From the NCBI RefSeq assembly GCF_002920535.1, contig NZ_PQSS01000023.1:1-64000 (forward strand): a DNA stretch of 64,000 bases. Direction: 5' to 3'. The notes under the pieces were generated by a model. That model was not told where the DNA came from and searched no databases. It saw nothing but the letters and a program-made list of their open reading frames with translations. The position numbers were made by a program, and so were the translations under genes. Each line of letters starts with the position of its first letter. The stretch's first letter is position 1. This stretch comes from Streptomyces sp. Ru71 (GTDB lineage Bacteria > Actinomycetota > Actinomycetes > Streptomycetales > Streptomycetaceae). Of this stretch, positions 45,688 to 55,800 are shown piece by piece.

Positions 45688-46311
45688 GTGCCCCGAGAGG
45701 AACCGTCCGCCGCCGATCTCGCCCTGCTCCGGGCCGCCGGCCGCGGTGACGCCGACGCCGTCCGGGCCGCGCTGGCCCGGGGTGCCCGCCTGGAGACCCG
45801 CGACGCCGACGGCCGTACGCCCCTGCTGCGCGCCGCCCTCGCCGACCATGTCCAGGCGGCCCGCGCGCTGGTCGCCGCCGGCGCCGACGTCGACGCCCGC
45901 GACGACCGGCAGGACAGCCCGTGGCTGGTCACCGGTGTCACCGGCAGCGTCGCCATGATGCGCGCGCTGCTGCCCGGCGGCCCGGACGTGACGCTGACCA
46001 ACCGCTTCGGCGGCGTGTCGGTCATCCCGGCGAGCGAACGCGGCCACGTCGACTACGTGCGGGCGGTACTGGCCGAGACCGGCACCGACGTCGACCACGT
46101 CAACCGGCTCGGCTGGACGGCGCTGCTGGAGGCCGTGATCCTCGGCGACGGCGGCCGCGTCCACCAGGAGGTCGTCGAGGTCCTGCTCGCCGCGGGCGCC
46201 GACCCGTCGCTGCCCGACGGTGAGGGCACCACGGCCCTCGCACACGCCGAGCGCCGCGGCTTCACGGGCATCGCGGCGGTGCTGCGCCGGGCCGAGGGCG
46301 GACGCCGATGA
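45688..46311 (+). CDS. ankyrin-repeat protein
   Basis: Soluble protein made of about five ankyrin repeats, for example 'DADGRTPLLRAALADHVQAA' with 'RALVAAGADVDARDD', and 'EVVEVLLAAGADPSLPDGEG'. Such proteins bind other proteins, and the target is unknown. The start GTG 45688 is chosen for its strong GGAGGAG at eight bases; an earlier in-frame GTG at 45556 would add 44 arginine-rich residues with no features. Its stop overlaps the start of the beta-propeller lipoprotein (ATGA), so the two are translationally coupled and may work together. Confidence 0.87.
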   Translation: MPREEPSAADLALLRAAGRGDADAVRAALARGARLETRDADGRTPLLRAALADHVQAARALVAAGADVDARDDRQDSPWLVTGVTGSVAMMRALLPGGPDVTLTNRFGGVSVIPASERGHVDYVRAVLAETGTDVDHVNRLGWTALLEAVILGDGGRVHQEVVEVLLAAGADPSLPDGEGTTALAHAERRGFTGIAAVLRRAEGGRR

Positions 46312-47501
46312 GCCGTCGTACAGCGGCGGCCGGTCCGCTCGCCGCGCTGGCCGCCGCCGTGGCCCTGACCGCCTGCACCGCGGGCCCCGGCAACCCCAGC
46401 GTCACCCCCTCCGCCCCACAGACCTCGGCCTCAGCACCGGCGCCCCCGGCCACCACCCCCGGTGAGACCCTCCTGCTCACCGACTTCGGCGCCGACACGG
46501 TCACCTTCCTCGACCCCGCCCACCGCCGCACCCTCGGCTCGGTGAAGGTCGGCACCGCCCCCTACGGCGTCGCCGTCGACGCCCGCGGCACCGCCTGGGT
46601 GGCGACCGCCGAGGGCGTGGCCGCCGTGGACACCGCGGCCCGCCGGCGCACCGCGCTGATCCCGTACACCACCGACACGGGGCCCGTGACGACGGGGGAG
46701 TACCGGGGCGGCGGCATGGGCATCGCCCTGTCCCCGGACGGCACGCGCGCGTACGTCGGCGTGAACGTGCCCGGCGGCGACGGCGTCCTGGAGATCGTCG
46801 ACACCCGAAACGCCGAGGTCGTCGCGACCGTGCCCGTGGGACGCCGCCCCTTCGACGTCGACGTCTCCCGCGACGGCCGCCAGGTGTACGTCACCGGCCA
46901 CGACTCCTTCGACGTCACCGTCGTCGACCCGCGCACCCTCGCCGCCCGCCGCATCGAGGTCGCCCCGTACGGCACCGAAGGCGGCCTGGGCTCCTGGCTG
47001 AAGCCGCACTACACCGCCGTACGCCCCACGGACGGCGCCCTGCTGCTGCCCTTCGAGGGCGAGCGCCTCGCGGTCGTCGACCCCACCACCGGCCACGTCC
47101 GCATCGAGCGCATGACCGCCGACACGCACCAGCACGGCGTCACCGTCGCCGCCGACGGCACCCTCTACGCCGTCGGCACCGGCCCCGCCGACCCCGCGCG
47201 GGACGAGGGACCCTCGCTGACCGTGCGCACCCCGGCCGGAACCGAACGGGTCATCCCGCTGGACGGCCCGCACGAGAGTGCCGCCCTGTCCGCCGACGGC
47301 CGCACCGCCTACGTCTCGGGCGGCTTCACCCGCGACGGGTACTGGAACGGCCTCAGCGTCGTCGACACCCGCACCGGAGCGGTGACCCGCGTCCCGGCCG
47401 GCCGGCGCCCGCTGGGGATCGCGGTCCTGCCGGCGGCTACGGCACCACCGTCACCGGCCACCGCCCCGCCTTCACCAGGCGCACCGCGACCGAGCCGATG
47501 A
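46308..47501 (+). CDS. YncE-like beta-propeller lipoprotein
   Basis: Exported lipoprotein: signal 'LAALAAAVALTACTAGPG' with lipobox LTAC, then a Pro/Ala/Thr linker, then a seven-bladed YncE-type propeller with repeated 'VGTAPYGVAVDARGTAWVAT' and 'VGRRPFDVDVSRDGRQVYVT' blades. Function unknown; propellers of this type are scaffolds or ligand binders. Translation is coupled to the ankyrin gene by ATGA. The last 21 or so residues (repeated '[13 protein letters not shown]') lie antisense to the 3' end of the Usp gene, which they overlap by 65 bases, and probably are not functional. Confidence 0.88.
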   Translation: MSRRTAAAGPLAALAAAVALTACTAGPGNPSVTPSAPQTSASAPAPPATTPGETLLLTDFGADTVTFLDPAHRRTLGSVKVGTAPYGVAVDARGTAWVATAEGVAAVDTAARRRTALIPYTTDTGPVTTGEYRGGGMGIALSPDGTRAYVGVNVPGGDGVLEIVDTRNAEVVATVPVGRRPFDVDVSRDGRQVYVTGHDSFDVTVVDPRTLAARRIEVAPYGTEGGLGSWLKPHYTAVRPTDGALLLPFEGERLAVVDPTTGHVRIERMTADTHQHGVTVAADGTLYAVGTGPADPARDEGPSLTVRTPAGTERVIPLDGPHESAALSADGRTAYVSGGFTRDGYWNGLSVVDTRTGAVTRVPAGRRPLGIAVLPAATAPPSPATAPPSPGAPRPSR

Positions 47502-47913
47502 TCCGGTGGCCGGCCTGCTCGGAGGCGCCCACCACCACCGCGTCCGCCTTCAGCTCGTCGGCGGCCTTCACCAGGCCGTTGTAGGGGTCGCCGCGGAAGG
47601 TGTGGAACTCCCAGCGCACGTCGAATATCCCCCTGACCCGCTCGGTCGCCTCCCGGATCTGCGCCACGATGTCCTCGGCGATCTCGTCGGTGGTGTCCGC
47701 CACCGGGGCGCCGAGGGCCGCGCCCCCCGCCAGCACCGGCTGCACGTAGACCACCGCCAGCAGCGCCCGCTGCCGCCTGGCCAGACCGCCCGCGTAGGCC
47801 GCGGCGCGCAGCGAGGACTCGGAGCCGTCCACCCCGGCCACGATGACCTTCGGCCCGTCGGTGCCCCGTTCGAACTGGTGGGGGTCGAACTGGTGCGAGT
47901 GCTGTTCCGTCAC
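47437..47913 (-). CDS. universal stress protein (UspA family)
   Basis: Cytosolic single-domain Usp (158 residues) with a complete nucleotide site: '[20 protein letters not shown]' and the G-x2-G-x9-G-S-type loop in '[20 protein letters not shown]', ending 'GRWPVTVVP'. This ATP-binding form contrasts with the degenerate Usp near 38.5 kb. GTG start at 47913. It converges with the beta-propeller gene over a 65-base antisense overlap and is divergent from lysX, 91 bases away. Confidence 0.93.
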   Translation of the reverse strand: MTEQHSHQFDPHQFERGTDGPKVIVAGVDGSESSLRAAAYAGGLARRQRALLAVVYVQPVLAGGAALGAPVADTTDEIAEDIVAQIREATERVRGIFDVRWEFHTFRGDPYNGLVKAADELKADAVVVGASEQAGHRIIGSVAVRLVKAGRWPVTVVP

Positions 47914-48004
47914 GACCCGAGGCTATCGGAGCCGCCCGCTCCGCAAGCCGGCCGGGGACCGCTCGACGGGCGAACGAGCCGCGGCCTTCCTACAGTCGGA
48001 TGGT

Positions 48005-51000
48005 ATGAGTGCCACCGCGGAGGCCGCCGCCCGACGGGACACCCCTGGGCCGGCACGGCCCTCCGGGAGCCGCTTGCTCAGCCGGGTGCCCGAGGGCTTC
48101 GCGACCTTCTTCGGCGCCCTCGGCCTGCTGTGCGTGCTGCTGGCCCTCATACCGCCCCTGCGGCGCCTGCTGCGCCCCGTCGTGCGCTTTCTGGACCTCC
48201 TGCTGGTCCCCATCAGCGCCAACCTCGCCTACGCCGTCTTCCTGTTCCTGCTGGCCGCCGCCACCGCCGCCCGCAAAAGGATCGCCTGGTGGCTGGTCGT
48301 CGTCTACCTGGGCCTGGTGGTCCTCACCGACGTCCTGGGCCTCGCCGTCGGCCTGTACGCCGAGTCCGTGCCCTCCCTGGTGGTGTGCGCCCTCGCCCTG
48401 GCGCTGCTGGTCGTCGCCCGCCGCGAGTTCTACGCCGCCTCCCGCAAGGCCGCCGTACGCCGCGCCCTCGCCGTCCTGCTGGCCGGGCTGGCCGTGGCGA
48501 TCCTCGTCGGCTGGGGCCTGGTCGAGGCCTTCCCCGGCACACTGCCGCACGGCCAGCGGCTGTCCTGGGCCGCCAACCGGGTCCTGGGCGGGCTGGTCTC
48601 GGCCGGCTCCTTCGACGGGCGCCCGCCCCGCGCCCTGTTCTTCCTGCTCGGCCTGTTCGGCGCGCTCGCCCTGCTGAACGCCGCCGCCACCCTCTTCCGC
48701 TCCCAGCGCCTGGAAGCCGCCCTCCACGACGACGAGGAGGAACGCATCCGCGCCCTGCTCGGCCGCTACGGCGACCAGGACTCGCTCGGCTACTTCGCCA
48801 CCCGGCGCGACAAGGCCGTCGTCTTCTCGCCCAGCGGCAAGGCCGCCGTCACCTACCGCGTCGAAGCAGGCGTCTGCCTGGCCAGCGGCGACCCCGTCGG
48901 CGACCGCGAGGCCTGGCCGCACGCCATCGCCGCCTGGCTCGACGTGGCCCGCCGCTACGGCTGGGCGCCCGCGGTGATGGGCGCCTCCGAGGAGGGCGCC
49001 ACCGCCTACGCCCGCGCCGGCCTCGGCGCCCTCCAGCTCGGCGACGAGGCCATCGTGCAGGTGTCCTGCTTCGACCTGGACGGCCGCGACATGCGGGTCA
49101 CCCGGCAGGCCGTGCACCGGGTCCGCCGCACCGGCGCCACCTGCCGCATCCGCCGCCACGAAGCGCTCACCGAAGCCGAGATGGAGGAGATCGTCGGCAA
49201 GGCCGACGCCTGGCGCGACACCGAGACCGAACGCGGCTTCTCCATGGCCCTGGACCGCCTCGGCGACCCCGCCGACGGCGACTGCCTGCTGGTGGAGGCG
49301 TTCGGCGAGGACGGCCGGCTGATCGCCCTGCTCTCCTTCGTGCCCTGGGGCCGCGACGGCATCTCCCTGGACCTGATGCGCCGCGACCGCGACACCGCCC
49401 CCAACGGCGTCATGGAGTTCATGGTCGCCGAGCTGTGCGCCGCCGCCCCCAAGCTGGGCGTGCGCCGCATCTCGCTGAACTTCGCCGTCTTCCGCTCGGT
49501 CTTCGAGGAGGGCGCCCGCATCGGCGCCGGACCCGTCCTGCGGCTGTGGCGCCGCCTGCTGCTGTTCTTCTCCCGCTGGTGGCAGCTGGAGGCCCTGTAC
49601 CGCTCCAACGCCAAGTACCACCCCGAGTGGTACCCGCGCTTCCTGTGCTACGGCGACGCCGCCGCCCTCGCCCGGATCGGCCTCGCCTCAGGCATCGCCG
49701 AGGGCTTCGTCCCCGTGCCGTCGCTGCGCAAGCTCTGGGGCAAGGCGCACCCGAGGGGGGTGCGGCGGCCCGCCACCACCGAGGGCCTGCCGCCGCTGGC
49801 GGCACTCGGTCTCGACGGAGGGGGCGAGACCGGGGCCGGCGGCCCGGACGCGGGCCTGCCCGAGCAGGTCCGCGTCCGGCACCGCACCCTTCAGCGGCTG
49901 CGCGCCGAGGGCACCGACCCCTACCCGGTCGGCGTCCCGGCCCGCACCCACACCCTCGCCGAGGTCCGCGACGGCGAGGAGGTCACCGTCGCCGGGCGGA
50001 TCATGCTGGTGCGCGACTTCGGCGGCATCGTCTTCGTCGTCCTGCGCGACTGGTCCGGCGACCACCAGCTCGCCCTCACCCGCGAGCGGACCGGCGCCGC
50101 GCTGCGGCGCTTCCGCGCCGACACCGACATCGGCGACCACATCACCGCCAGCGGCCGGGCCGGCGTCAGCGACAAGGGCGAACCGACCGTCTTCGTCACC
50201 GCCTGGCAGCTCACCGGCAAGTGCCTGCGCCCGCTGCCCGACAAGCGCCGCGGCCTGGCCGACCCGGAGACCAGGGTGCGCATGCGCTACCTCGACCTGG
50301 CCACCAGCCCCGCCGCACGCGAGGTGGTCCGCGCCCGCTCCACCGCCGTCCAGGCGCTGCGCCAGGGCCTGCTGGAGCGCGGCTACCTGGAGGTCGAGAC
50401 GCCGATGCTGCAGCAGATCCACGGCGGCGCCAACGCCCGCCCCTTCACCACCCACATCAACGCCTACGACCTCGACCTGTACCTGCGCATCGCGCCCGAG
50501 CTGTATCTGAAGCGGCTGTGCGTGGGCGGCCTGGAGAAGGTCTTCGAACTGGGCCGCACCTTCCGCAACGAGGGCGTCTCCTACAAGCACAACCCCGAGT
50601 TCACGATGCTGGAGGCCTACCAGGCGTTCGCCGACTACGACGTGATGCTCGACCTGGTCCGCGAGCTGATCCAGGGCGCGGCCACGGCCGCCTTCGGAAC
50701 GCCCGTCGCCCGCAAGGACGGCCGCGAGTACGACATCTCGGGCCGGTGGCCGGTCAAGACCGTCCACGGCGCGATCTCGGAGGCGCTCGGCGAGGAGATC
50801 GACGCCGGCACCGACCTGGCCCGGCTGCACCGGCTGTGCGACCGCGCGGGCGTGCCGTACACCCAGGACGACGGCCGAGGCGACGTCGTGCTGGAGATGT
50901 ACGAGCGGCTGGTGGAGGAGCGCACCGAGCTGCCCACCTTCTACAAGGACTTCCCGACCGACGTCTCCCCGCTCACCCGGCAGCACCGCGCCGACCCGCG

Positions 51001-51286
51001 CCTGGCCGAGCGCTGGGACCTGGTCGCCTTCGGCACCGAGCTGGGCACCGCCTACTCCGAGCTGACCGACCCGGTGGAGCAGCGCCGCCGGCTGACCGAG
51101 CAGTCCCTGCTGGCGGCGGGCGGCGACCCGGAGGCCATGGAGCTCGACGAGGACTTCCTGGACGCCCTGGAGTACGCCATGCCGCCCACCGGCGGGCTCG
51201 GCATCGGTGTGGACCGCCTGGTGATGTTCCTGACCGGTCTGACCATCCGCGAGACCCTTCCCTTCCCGCTGGTCCGCCGCCGCTGA
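48005..51286 (+). CDS. lysX: bifunctional lysylphosphatidylglycerol synthase / lysyl-tRNA synthetase
   Basis: Fusion enzyme that charges tRNA with lysine and transfers it to phosphatidylglycerol, lowering membrane negative charge and giving resistance to cationic peptides. Residues 30-250 hold several membrane helices of the MprF type; about 255-580 is the aminoacyl-transfer domain ('[20 protein letters not shown]', '[20 protein letters not shown]'). About 655-745 is the OB-fold tRNA-binding domain ('[18 protein letters not shown]'), and 760-1093 is the class II synthetase core ('[20 protein letters not shown]' motif 2, '[18 protein letters not shown]' motif 3). ATG 48005 gives 1093 residues, normal for LysX. 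A terminator hairpin follows. Confidence 0.96.
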   Translation: MSATAEAAARRDTPGPARPSGSRLLSRVPEGFATFFGALGLLCVLLALIPPLRRLLRPVVRFLDLLLVPISANLAYAVFLFLLAAATAARKRIAWWLVVVYLGLVVLTDVLGLAVGLYAESVPSLVVCALALALLVVARREFYAASRKAAVRRALAVLLAGLAVAILVGWGLVEAFPGTLPHGQRLSWAANRVLGGLVSAGSFDGRPPRALFFLLGLFGALALLNAAATLFRSQRLEAALHDDEEERIRALLGRYGDQDSLGYFATRRDKAVVFSPSGKAAVTYRVEAGVCLASGDPVGDREAWPHAIAAWLDVARRYGWAPAVMGASEEGATAYARAGLGALQLGDEAIVQVSCFDLDGRDMRVTRQAVHRVRRTGATCRIRRHEALTEAEMEEIVGKADAWRDTETERGFSMALDRLGDPADGDCLLVEAFGEDGRLIALLSFVPWGRDGISLDLMRRDRDTAPNGVMEFMVAELCAAAPKLGVRRISLNFAVFRSVFEEGARIGAGPVLRLWRRLLLFFSRWWQLEALYRSNAKYHPEWYPRFLCYGDAAALARIGLASGIAEGFVPVPSLRKLWGKAHPRGVRRPATTEGLPPLAALGLDGGGETGAGGPDAGLPEQVRVRHRTLQRLRAEGTDPYPVGVPARTHTLAEVRDGEEVTVAGRIMLVRDFGGIVFVVLRDWSGDHQLALTRERTGAALRRFRADTDIGDHITASGRAGVSDKGEPTVFVTAWQLTGKCLRPLPDKRRGLADPETRVRMRYLDLATSPAAREVVRARSTAVQALRQGLLERGYLEVETPMLQQIHGGANARPFTTHINAYDLDLYLRIAPELYLKRLCVGGLEKVFELGRTFRNEGVSYKHNPEFTMLEAYQAFADYDVMLDLVRELIQGAATAAFGTPVARKDGREYDISGRWPVKTVHGAISEALGEEIDAGTDLARLHRLCDRAGVPYTQDDGRGDVVLEMYERLVEERTELPTFYKDFPTDVSPLTRQHRADPRLAERWDLVAFGTELGTAYSELTDPVEQRRRLTEQSLLAAGGDPEAMELDEDFLDALEYAMPPTGGLGIGVDRLVMFLTGLTIRETLPFPLVRRR

Positions 51287-51309
51287 CGGCCGGGGCCGCT
51301 GCGGGCCCC

Positions 51310-51341
51310 CACCCGGCTGCTTGCGCTGAGCGGGTGTTTTT
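51310..51341 (+). terminator. terminator after lysX
   Basis: CACCCG (51310-51315) pairs with CGGGTG (51331-51336) and is followed by TTTTT, 24 bases after the lysX stop. The T-run is rare in this GC-rich sequence. Confidence 0.7.
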
Positions 51342-51400
51342 CTGCCGCCGCTCCGGTGTCACCGTGGTGCGCCGCCCGCCTGCCGGGCGACTGATTGGTC

Positions 51401-52237
51401 ATGAAGAAGGATCAGTTCCTCACCCGGCGCCGGGTGCTGCTCGCCGGCGCCGCCGCACTGGGGGCGGCCGGCACCGCCGGGCTGTTCGCCCTGGGCGGCG
51501 CCGACGAGCCGGCCCCCTCGGCCGCCCCCGCCGCCGGCGCCCCGGTGCAGCCGTCGCGCAAGCCGTCCGCCTACCGGCTGCAGCCCCTGACCGGAGACGA
51601 GCCGCCGCGCGCCCTGCCGCCGCGCACGCCCGTGCGGAGCGAACCGCTGCTCAGCATGCCCGCACGCGGCCGCACCATGTACCTGACCTTCGACGACGGA
51701 CCCGACCCGCGCTACACCCCGGACATCCTCGACACCCTGCGCGAGTACGACGTGCGGGCCACCTTCTTCGTGTGCGGCGAGATGGCCTCGTACAACAGGG
51801 ACCTGCTGGCGCGCATGGCCGACGAGGGCCATGTCGTCGGCAACCACACCTGGACCCACCCGCTGCTCACCCAGCTCGACCGGGCGGAGATCCGCGACGA
51901 GATGGAGCGCACCAGCGACATCATCGAGGACACCTACGGCGAGCGCCCGCGCTGGTTCCGCGCCCCGTACGGCGCCTGGAACCGCGCCGCCTTCCAACTG
52001 GGCGCCGCGATGGGGATGGAGCCGCTGGCCTGGACGGTCGACACCGAGGACTGGACCACCCCCGGCACCAGGGCCATCGTCCGCGCCGTCGAGGACGGCG
52101 CCGGCCCCGGTGTCGTGGTGCTCTCGCACGACGCCGGCGGCGACCGCTCCCAGAGCGTGCGCGCGCTGCGCAGCTACCTGCCGCAACTGCTGGACTCCGG
52201 CTACCACCTCACCGTGCCGAGCCGGCCGTACGCGTAG
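51401..52237 (+). CDS. Tat-exported polysaccharide deacetylase (NodB domain)
   Basis: Secreted CE4-type deacetylase, expected to remove N-acetyl groups from peptidoglycan, chitin or another polysaccharide. Residues 1-35 are a twin-arginine signal ('LTRRRVLLAGAAALGAAGTA'). The NodB domain carries 'YLTFDDGPDPRYTPDIL' (D98, D99) and 'GNHTWTHPLL' (H149, H153), which form the metal site, and 'RWFRAPYGAWNRAAF' (motif 3). ATG 51401 is used; an in-frame TTG two codons earlier is possible. Its stop TAG is directly followed by a MITE-like insertion that separates it from a terminator at 52441. Confidence 0.93.
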   Translation: MKKDQFLTRRRVLLAGAAALGAAGTAGLFALGGADEPAPSAAPAAGAPVQPSRKPSAYRLQPLTGDEPPRALPPRTPVRSEPLLSMPARGRTMYLTFDDGPDPRYTPDILDTLREYDVRATFFVCGEMASYNRDLLARMADEGHVVGNHTWTHPLLTQLDRAEIRDEMERTSDIIEDTYGERPRWFRAPYGAWNRAAFQLGAAMGMEPLAWTVDTEDWTTPGTRAIVRAVEDGAGPGVVVLSHDAGGDRSQSVRALRSYLPQLLDSGYHLTVPSRPYA

Positions 52238-52420
52238 GCCCTGTCGTTTGGATCATCCCGGCGTCGCGGGGCCTGGCACGCTCCCCCGAGCTCTGCGAGC
52301 AGGGGGCACCCCCACCGCGTTGTCGCCCTCCTCCGCCTTGCAGCTGCATGCACCAGACCCCGCTCGGGCCGGCCGAGAGGCGCCGTTTCTCACAGCCGGC
52401 CTGATCCAAACGCCAGGGCC
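52237..52420. mobile_element. 184-bp MITE-like element with TA flanks
   Basis: The ends are inverted repeats: GCCCTGTCGTTTGGATCA at 52238-52255 and TGATCCAAACGCCAGGGC at 52402-52419 (17 of 18 pairs match). The sequence between has no coding capacity. TA dinucleotides at 52235-52236 and 52421-52422 flank the element exactly as a target duplication of an IS630/Tc1-mariner-type transposase would. Very similar short elements are, from memory, common in Streptomyces intergenic regions. No transposase is present, so it would have been moved in trans. Confidence 0.8.
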
Positions 52421-52421
52421 T

Positions 52422-52891
52422 AGGCGGTCTCGCCCGGATCAGCGGGCAGGGCGGAGTCCATCCGTCCTGCCCGCTGTATTTGTTATGCCTCAACTCCCCT
52501 TGCAATATGCCCTCCTGTAATGGTGTGAGTTGCTCCACATGTCTATTGTGCCCTCGCGCCCTGCCATACCTCCGAGCAGCTCGGCCGGATAACTGACCGA
52601 AGTCCATGGTGGATTGGGGTCGGCCGGGGTTAAGGTGGCCCACCGGAGAAACAGGCTGAGTGCTCAACTCGGAATCTCGTGAGGGGTGGCGTTGTGTCTA
52701 CGCGGTTGTCGGCGTCGGATTCACGCCCCCGGTGACGTTCACATCAGAACGCACATGCCCTCAAGGCCTCCTTCATCGCGCGCACTCTTCCGGCCGTTTC
52801 CCATGCGTTGATTCCCTTTCACCTCTGACCCTGATCCGGCTGTTGGCATCCCCGGAACAGGTCATTTCCTGTACCCATTCGGCAAGGAAAG
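52422..52891. other. 470-bp AT-richer spacer before the RHS gene
   Basis: Apart from the terminator at 52441 I see no gene here. Base composition drops well below that of the flanking genes (for example around 52478-52570 and 52850-52900). This fits an accessory insertion boundary and the promoter of the RHS gene; no tRNA or att-like repeat was found. Confidence 0.5.
52441..52484 (+). terminator. terminator hairpin with T-rich tail
   Basis: AGCGGGCAGG (52441-52450) pairs perfectly with CCTGCCCGCT (52466-52475), with an inner GGA/TCC pair, followed by GTATTTGTT. It most likely belonged to the deacetylase gene before the MITE-like element separated them. Confidence 0.8.
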
Positions 52892-55800
52892 TTGGAGAGA
52901 TTGCTGACAAGACGGAAACGTCGGCGCGCTGTGCGCCGAATAGCGGGGGCCGTGGCATTGTTCATGGCCGCGGAGTGCCTGGGCGTCGCCGGGGAGGGCG
53001 TCGCCGGGGCACAGGTTCTGCCGGAAGAGACGTCCGTGGGCACGAAGACCCAGACCCAGACCCCGGCGTCCGCGGCCGACCTGGCGTCGGCGCGTCTGAC
53101 GGCGCGGTTGCGGCATCGACGGGTCGAGGTCGAGTCGGCACGGACGGAGTCGTCGACGACCTGGGTGAACCCTGACGGCACCCTCACCACCGACGTGGCG
53201 TCGGGGCCCGTGCGCTTCAAGCAGAACGGTGCCTGGGTGGGCGTCGATCCCACGCTGGTCCTCGGGGCGGACGGCACGCCCGCGGCCCGGGCGCATCCAC
53301 TGGGCCTGGAACTGGGCGGACGGTCTCCCGCCTCCGTGGCGGCGCGGCTGAAGTCGTCCCACGCCAAGCCGGGGGACGTGCAGGCCCCGGAGTCGTCGCT
53401 GGTGACGCTGGGACGTGGTGACCGGCAACTGGCCATGTCGTGGCGGGGTGTACTGCCCTCACCGTCCCTGGACGGCACCCGCGCGACCTACCGGGACGTG
53501 CTGACCGGCGGTGACCTGGTCGTGGAGGCGACCCGCACCGGGTTCGAGCAGTTCCTGGTGCTGAAGAACCGGGCCGCCGTGGACGCCTCCGGCCGGGTGA
53601 CCCTGACCCTGCGGGCCAAGGGCCTGAAAGCATCCGCCCGGCCCGACGGCTCGGTCGTCTTCACCGACGCCAAGTCGGGCAGGAGCGCGGGGACACTGCC
53701 GGCACCCGTGATGTGGGACGCGGCAGTGAACGCCCGTACGGGAGAGCATCCGCACCGGGCGAAGGTCGCCACCCAGGTCTCCCAGCACGGGAGCTCCATC
53801 GACCTGTCCCTGATACCCGATCGGAGCTTCCTGGACGATCCGGGGACCAGGTTCCCGGTCACGGTCGACCCGGCGGTCGACCTCTCCAGCACCTTCGACA
53901 CCTTCGTCCAGCAGGGCTACGGAGTCGACGAGTCGACCAGTACCGAGCTGAAGCTCGGCAACAACGGTTCCTCGCAGGTGGCCCGTTCGTTCCTGGAGTT
54001 CAACACCTCCGCGATCACCGGAGCGAAGATCGACTCCGCTTCCCTGAAGCTGTACGAGACGCATTCGTGGTCGTGCGCGGCGAGATCGTGGGACGTGTGG
54101 GAGACCGGGAAGGCCACCACCGCGACGCGATGGACCGCTCAGCCCGCCTGGAACAAGAAGTGGGCCACCTCCACGCAGACCAAGGGATACTCGTCCTCCT
54201 GCGCGGCCGGCTGGGTCTCCGCGGACGTGACCGCGCTGGCGCAGAAGTGGGCCGATGGCACGACGACCTCGAACACCCTGGGCATCCGCGCGTCGGACGA
54301 GACCGATGCGTACGGCTGGAAGCGTTTCAACTCCGGCAACGCGGCCTCGAACACGCCCTACCTCTCGGTGACCTACAACAGCCTCCCGTGGGCCTCGGCG
54401 CAGGCCGTCGCGCCGTCGTCGGTCAACGCCTACAACGGCAAGCGGTACGTCACCTCCCTGACCCCGACTCTCTCGGCGCAGGTGGGGGACCCGGGCGGCG
54501 CGGAGGTGCAGGGGCAGTTCGAGGTGACCCCCGACCCGGCCTACAACGACGCCGGTTCGTACACCTGGACCGGCACCTCGGCATCGGTGACCTCCGGCGA
54601 GACGGCCTCGCTCCCGGTGCCCTCGGCCAACGCCTTCCCGGCCGGCTCGCATCTCAGGTTCCGCGTGCGCGGGTACAACGGCAGAGCGTACGGAGCCTGG
54701 TCGGGCTACCAGCCTTTCGTCCTGAACACGGCCGCTCCGGCGGCACCGACCGTCACCTGTGACGCCTACGCGAAGGACGCGTGGTCGGCGAAGGCCTCGG
54801 GCGGGGCCAAGTGCACCTTCGACACCTCCTCCACCGACGGCAGGGGCTTCTCCTGGGGTCTGGACGACCCGAACACCCCGAAGCTCGTGGAGGACTCCAC
54901 CGACGGCACCGGCGGTGACGCCCTCAGCGTCACGATCGATCCCGACGAGGGCAAGCACACGCTGTACGCCAAGACCGTCGACTCGGGTGGCAACGTCTCC
55001 ACCACGACGACCGTCTACAGCTTCGCCGTCGGAGCGGACGGCGCCGCACTGATCGCCCCGGAGTCCGGGGCCAACACCGCTCGCCGGCTCCGCCTGTCGG
55101 CGCAGTCCAAGTCCTCCTACACGGGGGTCACCTACGAGTACCGGCGGGGCGAGACCGACACCTGGCACACCGTGCCGCAGAGCGACGTCACCAAGGCCTC
55201 GGACGGGTCCGCTGTGACCTGGCCGGTACCGGTCAGCAACGGCTTTCCGCCCGATCTGACGTGGAACATCACCACCTCGCTCAGCGAGGACGGACCCGTG
55301 GACGTGCGGGCCACGTTCACCGCCGGCACGGTCACGGGGCACTCCCAGACGAACACCGTCCTGGTCGACCGCAGTGCCGGAACCGCGCCCTCCGAGGACG
55401 TCGGGCCCGGCGAGGTGAATCTCCTCACCGGTGACTACACGCTGGCGGAGGACGACGCGTCGGAGTTCGAGCTGTCGGTCTCCCGCACCGCCTCCTCCCG
55501 TCGCCCGACGAACGGCAGCGCGCAGGAGGGGCAGGCGGCGATCTTCGGTCCCCAGTGGACCAACGCGAGCACCGCGGACGTCTCCGACAGCGACTGGGCG
55601 TATCTGCGCAAGATCTCCTCCAGCTCGGTCGCCGTGGTGGACATCGACGGTGACCAGACCGGCTTCACCGCCACCGCGTCCGGCGGCTGGAAGCCCGAGC
55701 CGGGCGCCGAGGACCTGACGCTCACCGGATCACTGAGCGGATCGTTCACCCTCAAGGACACCGAGGGCACCACTGCCACGTTCGCCAAGATCGACCCGTC

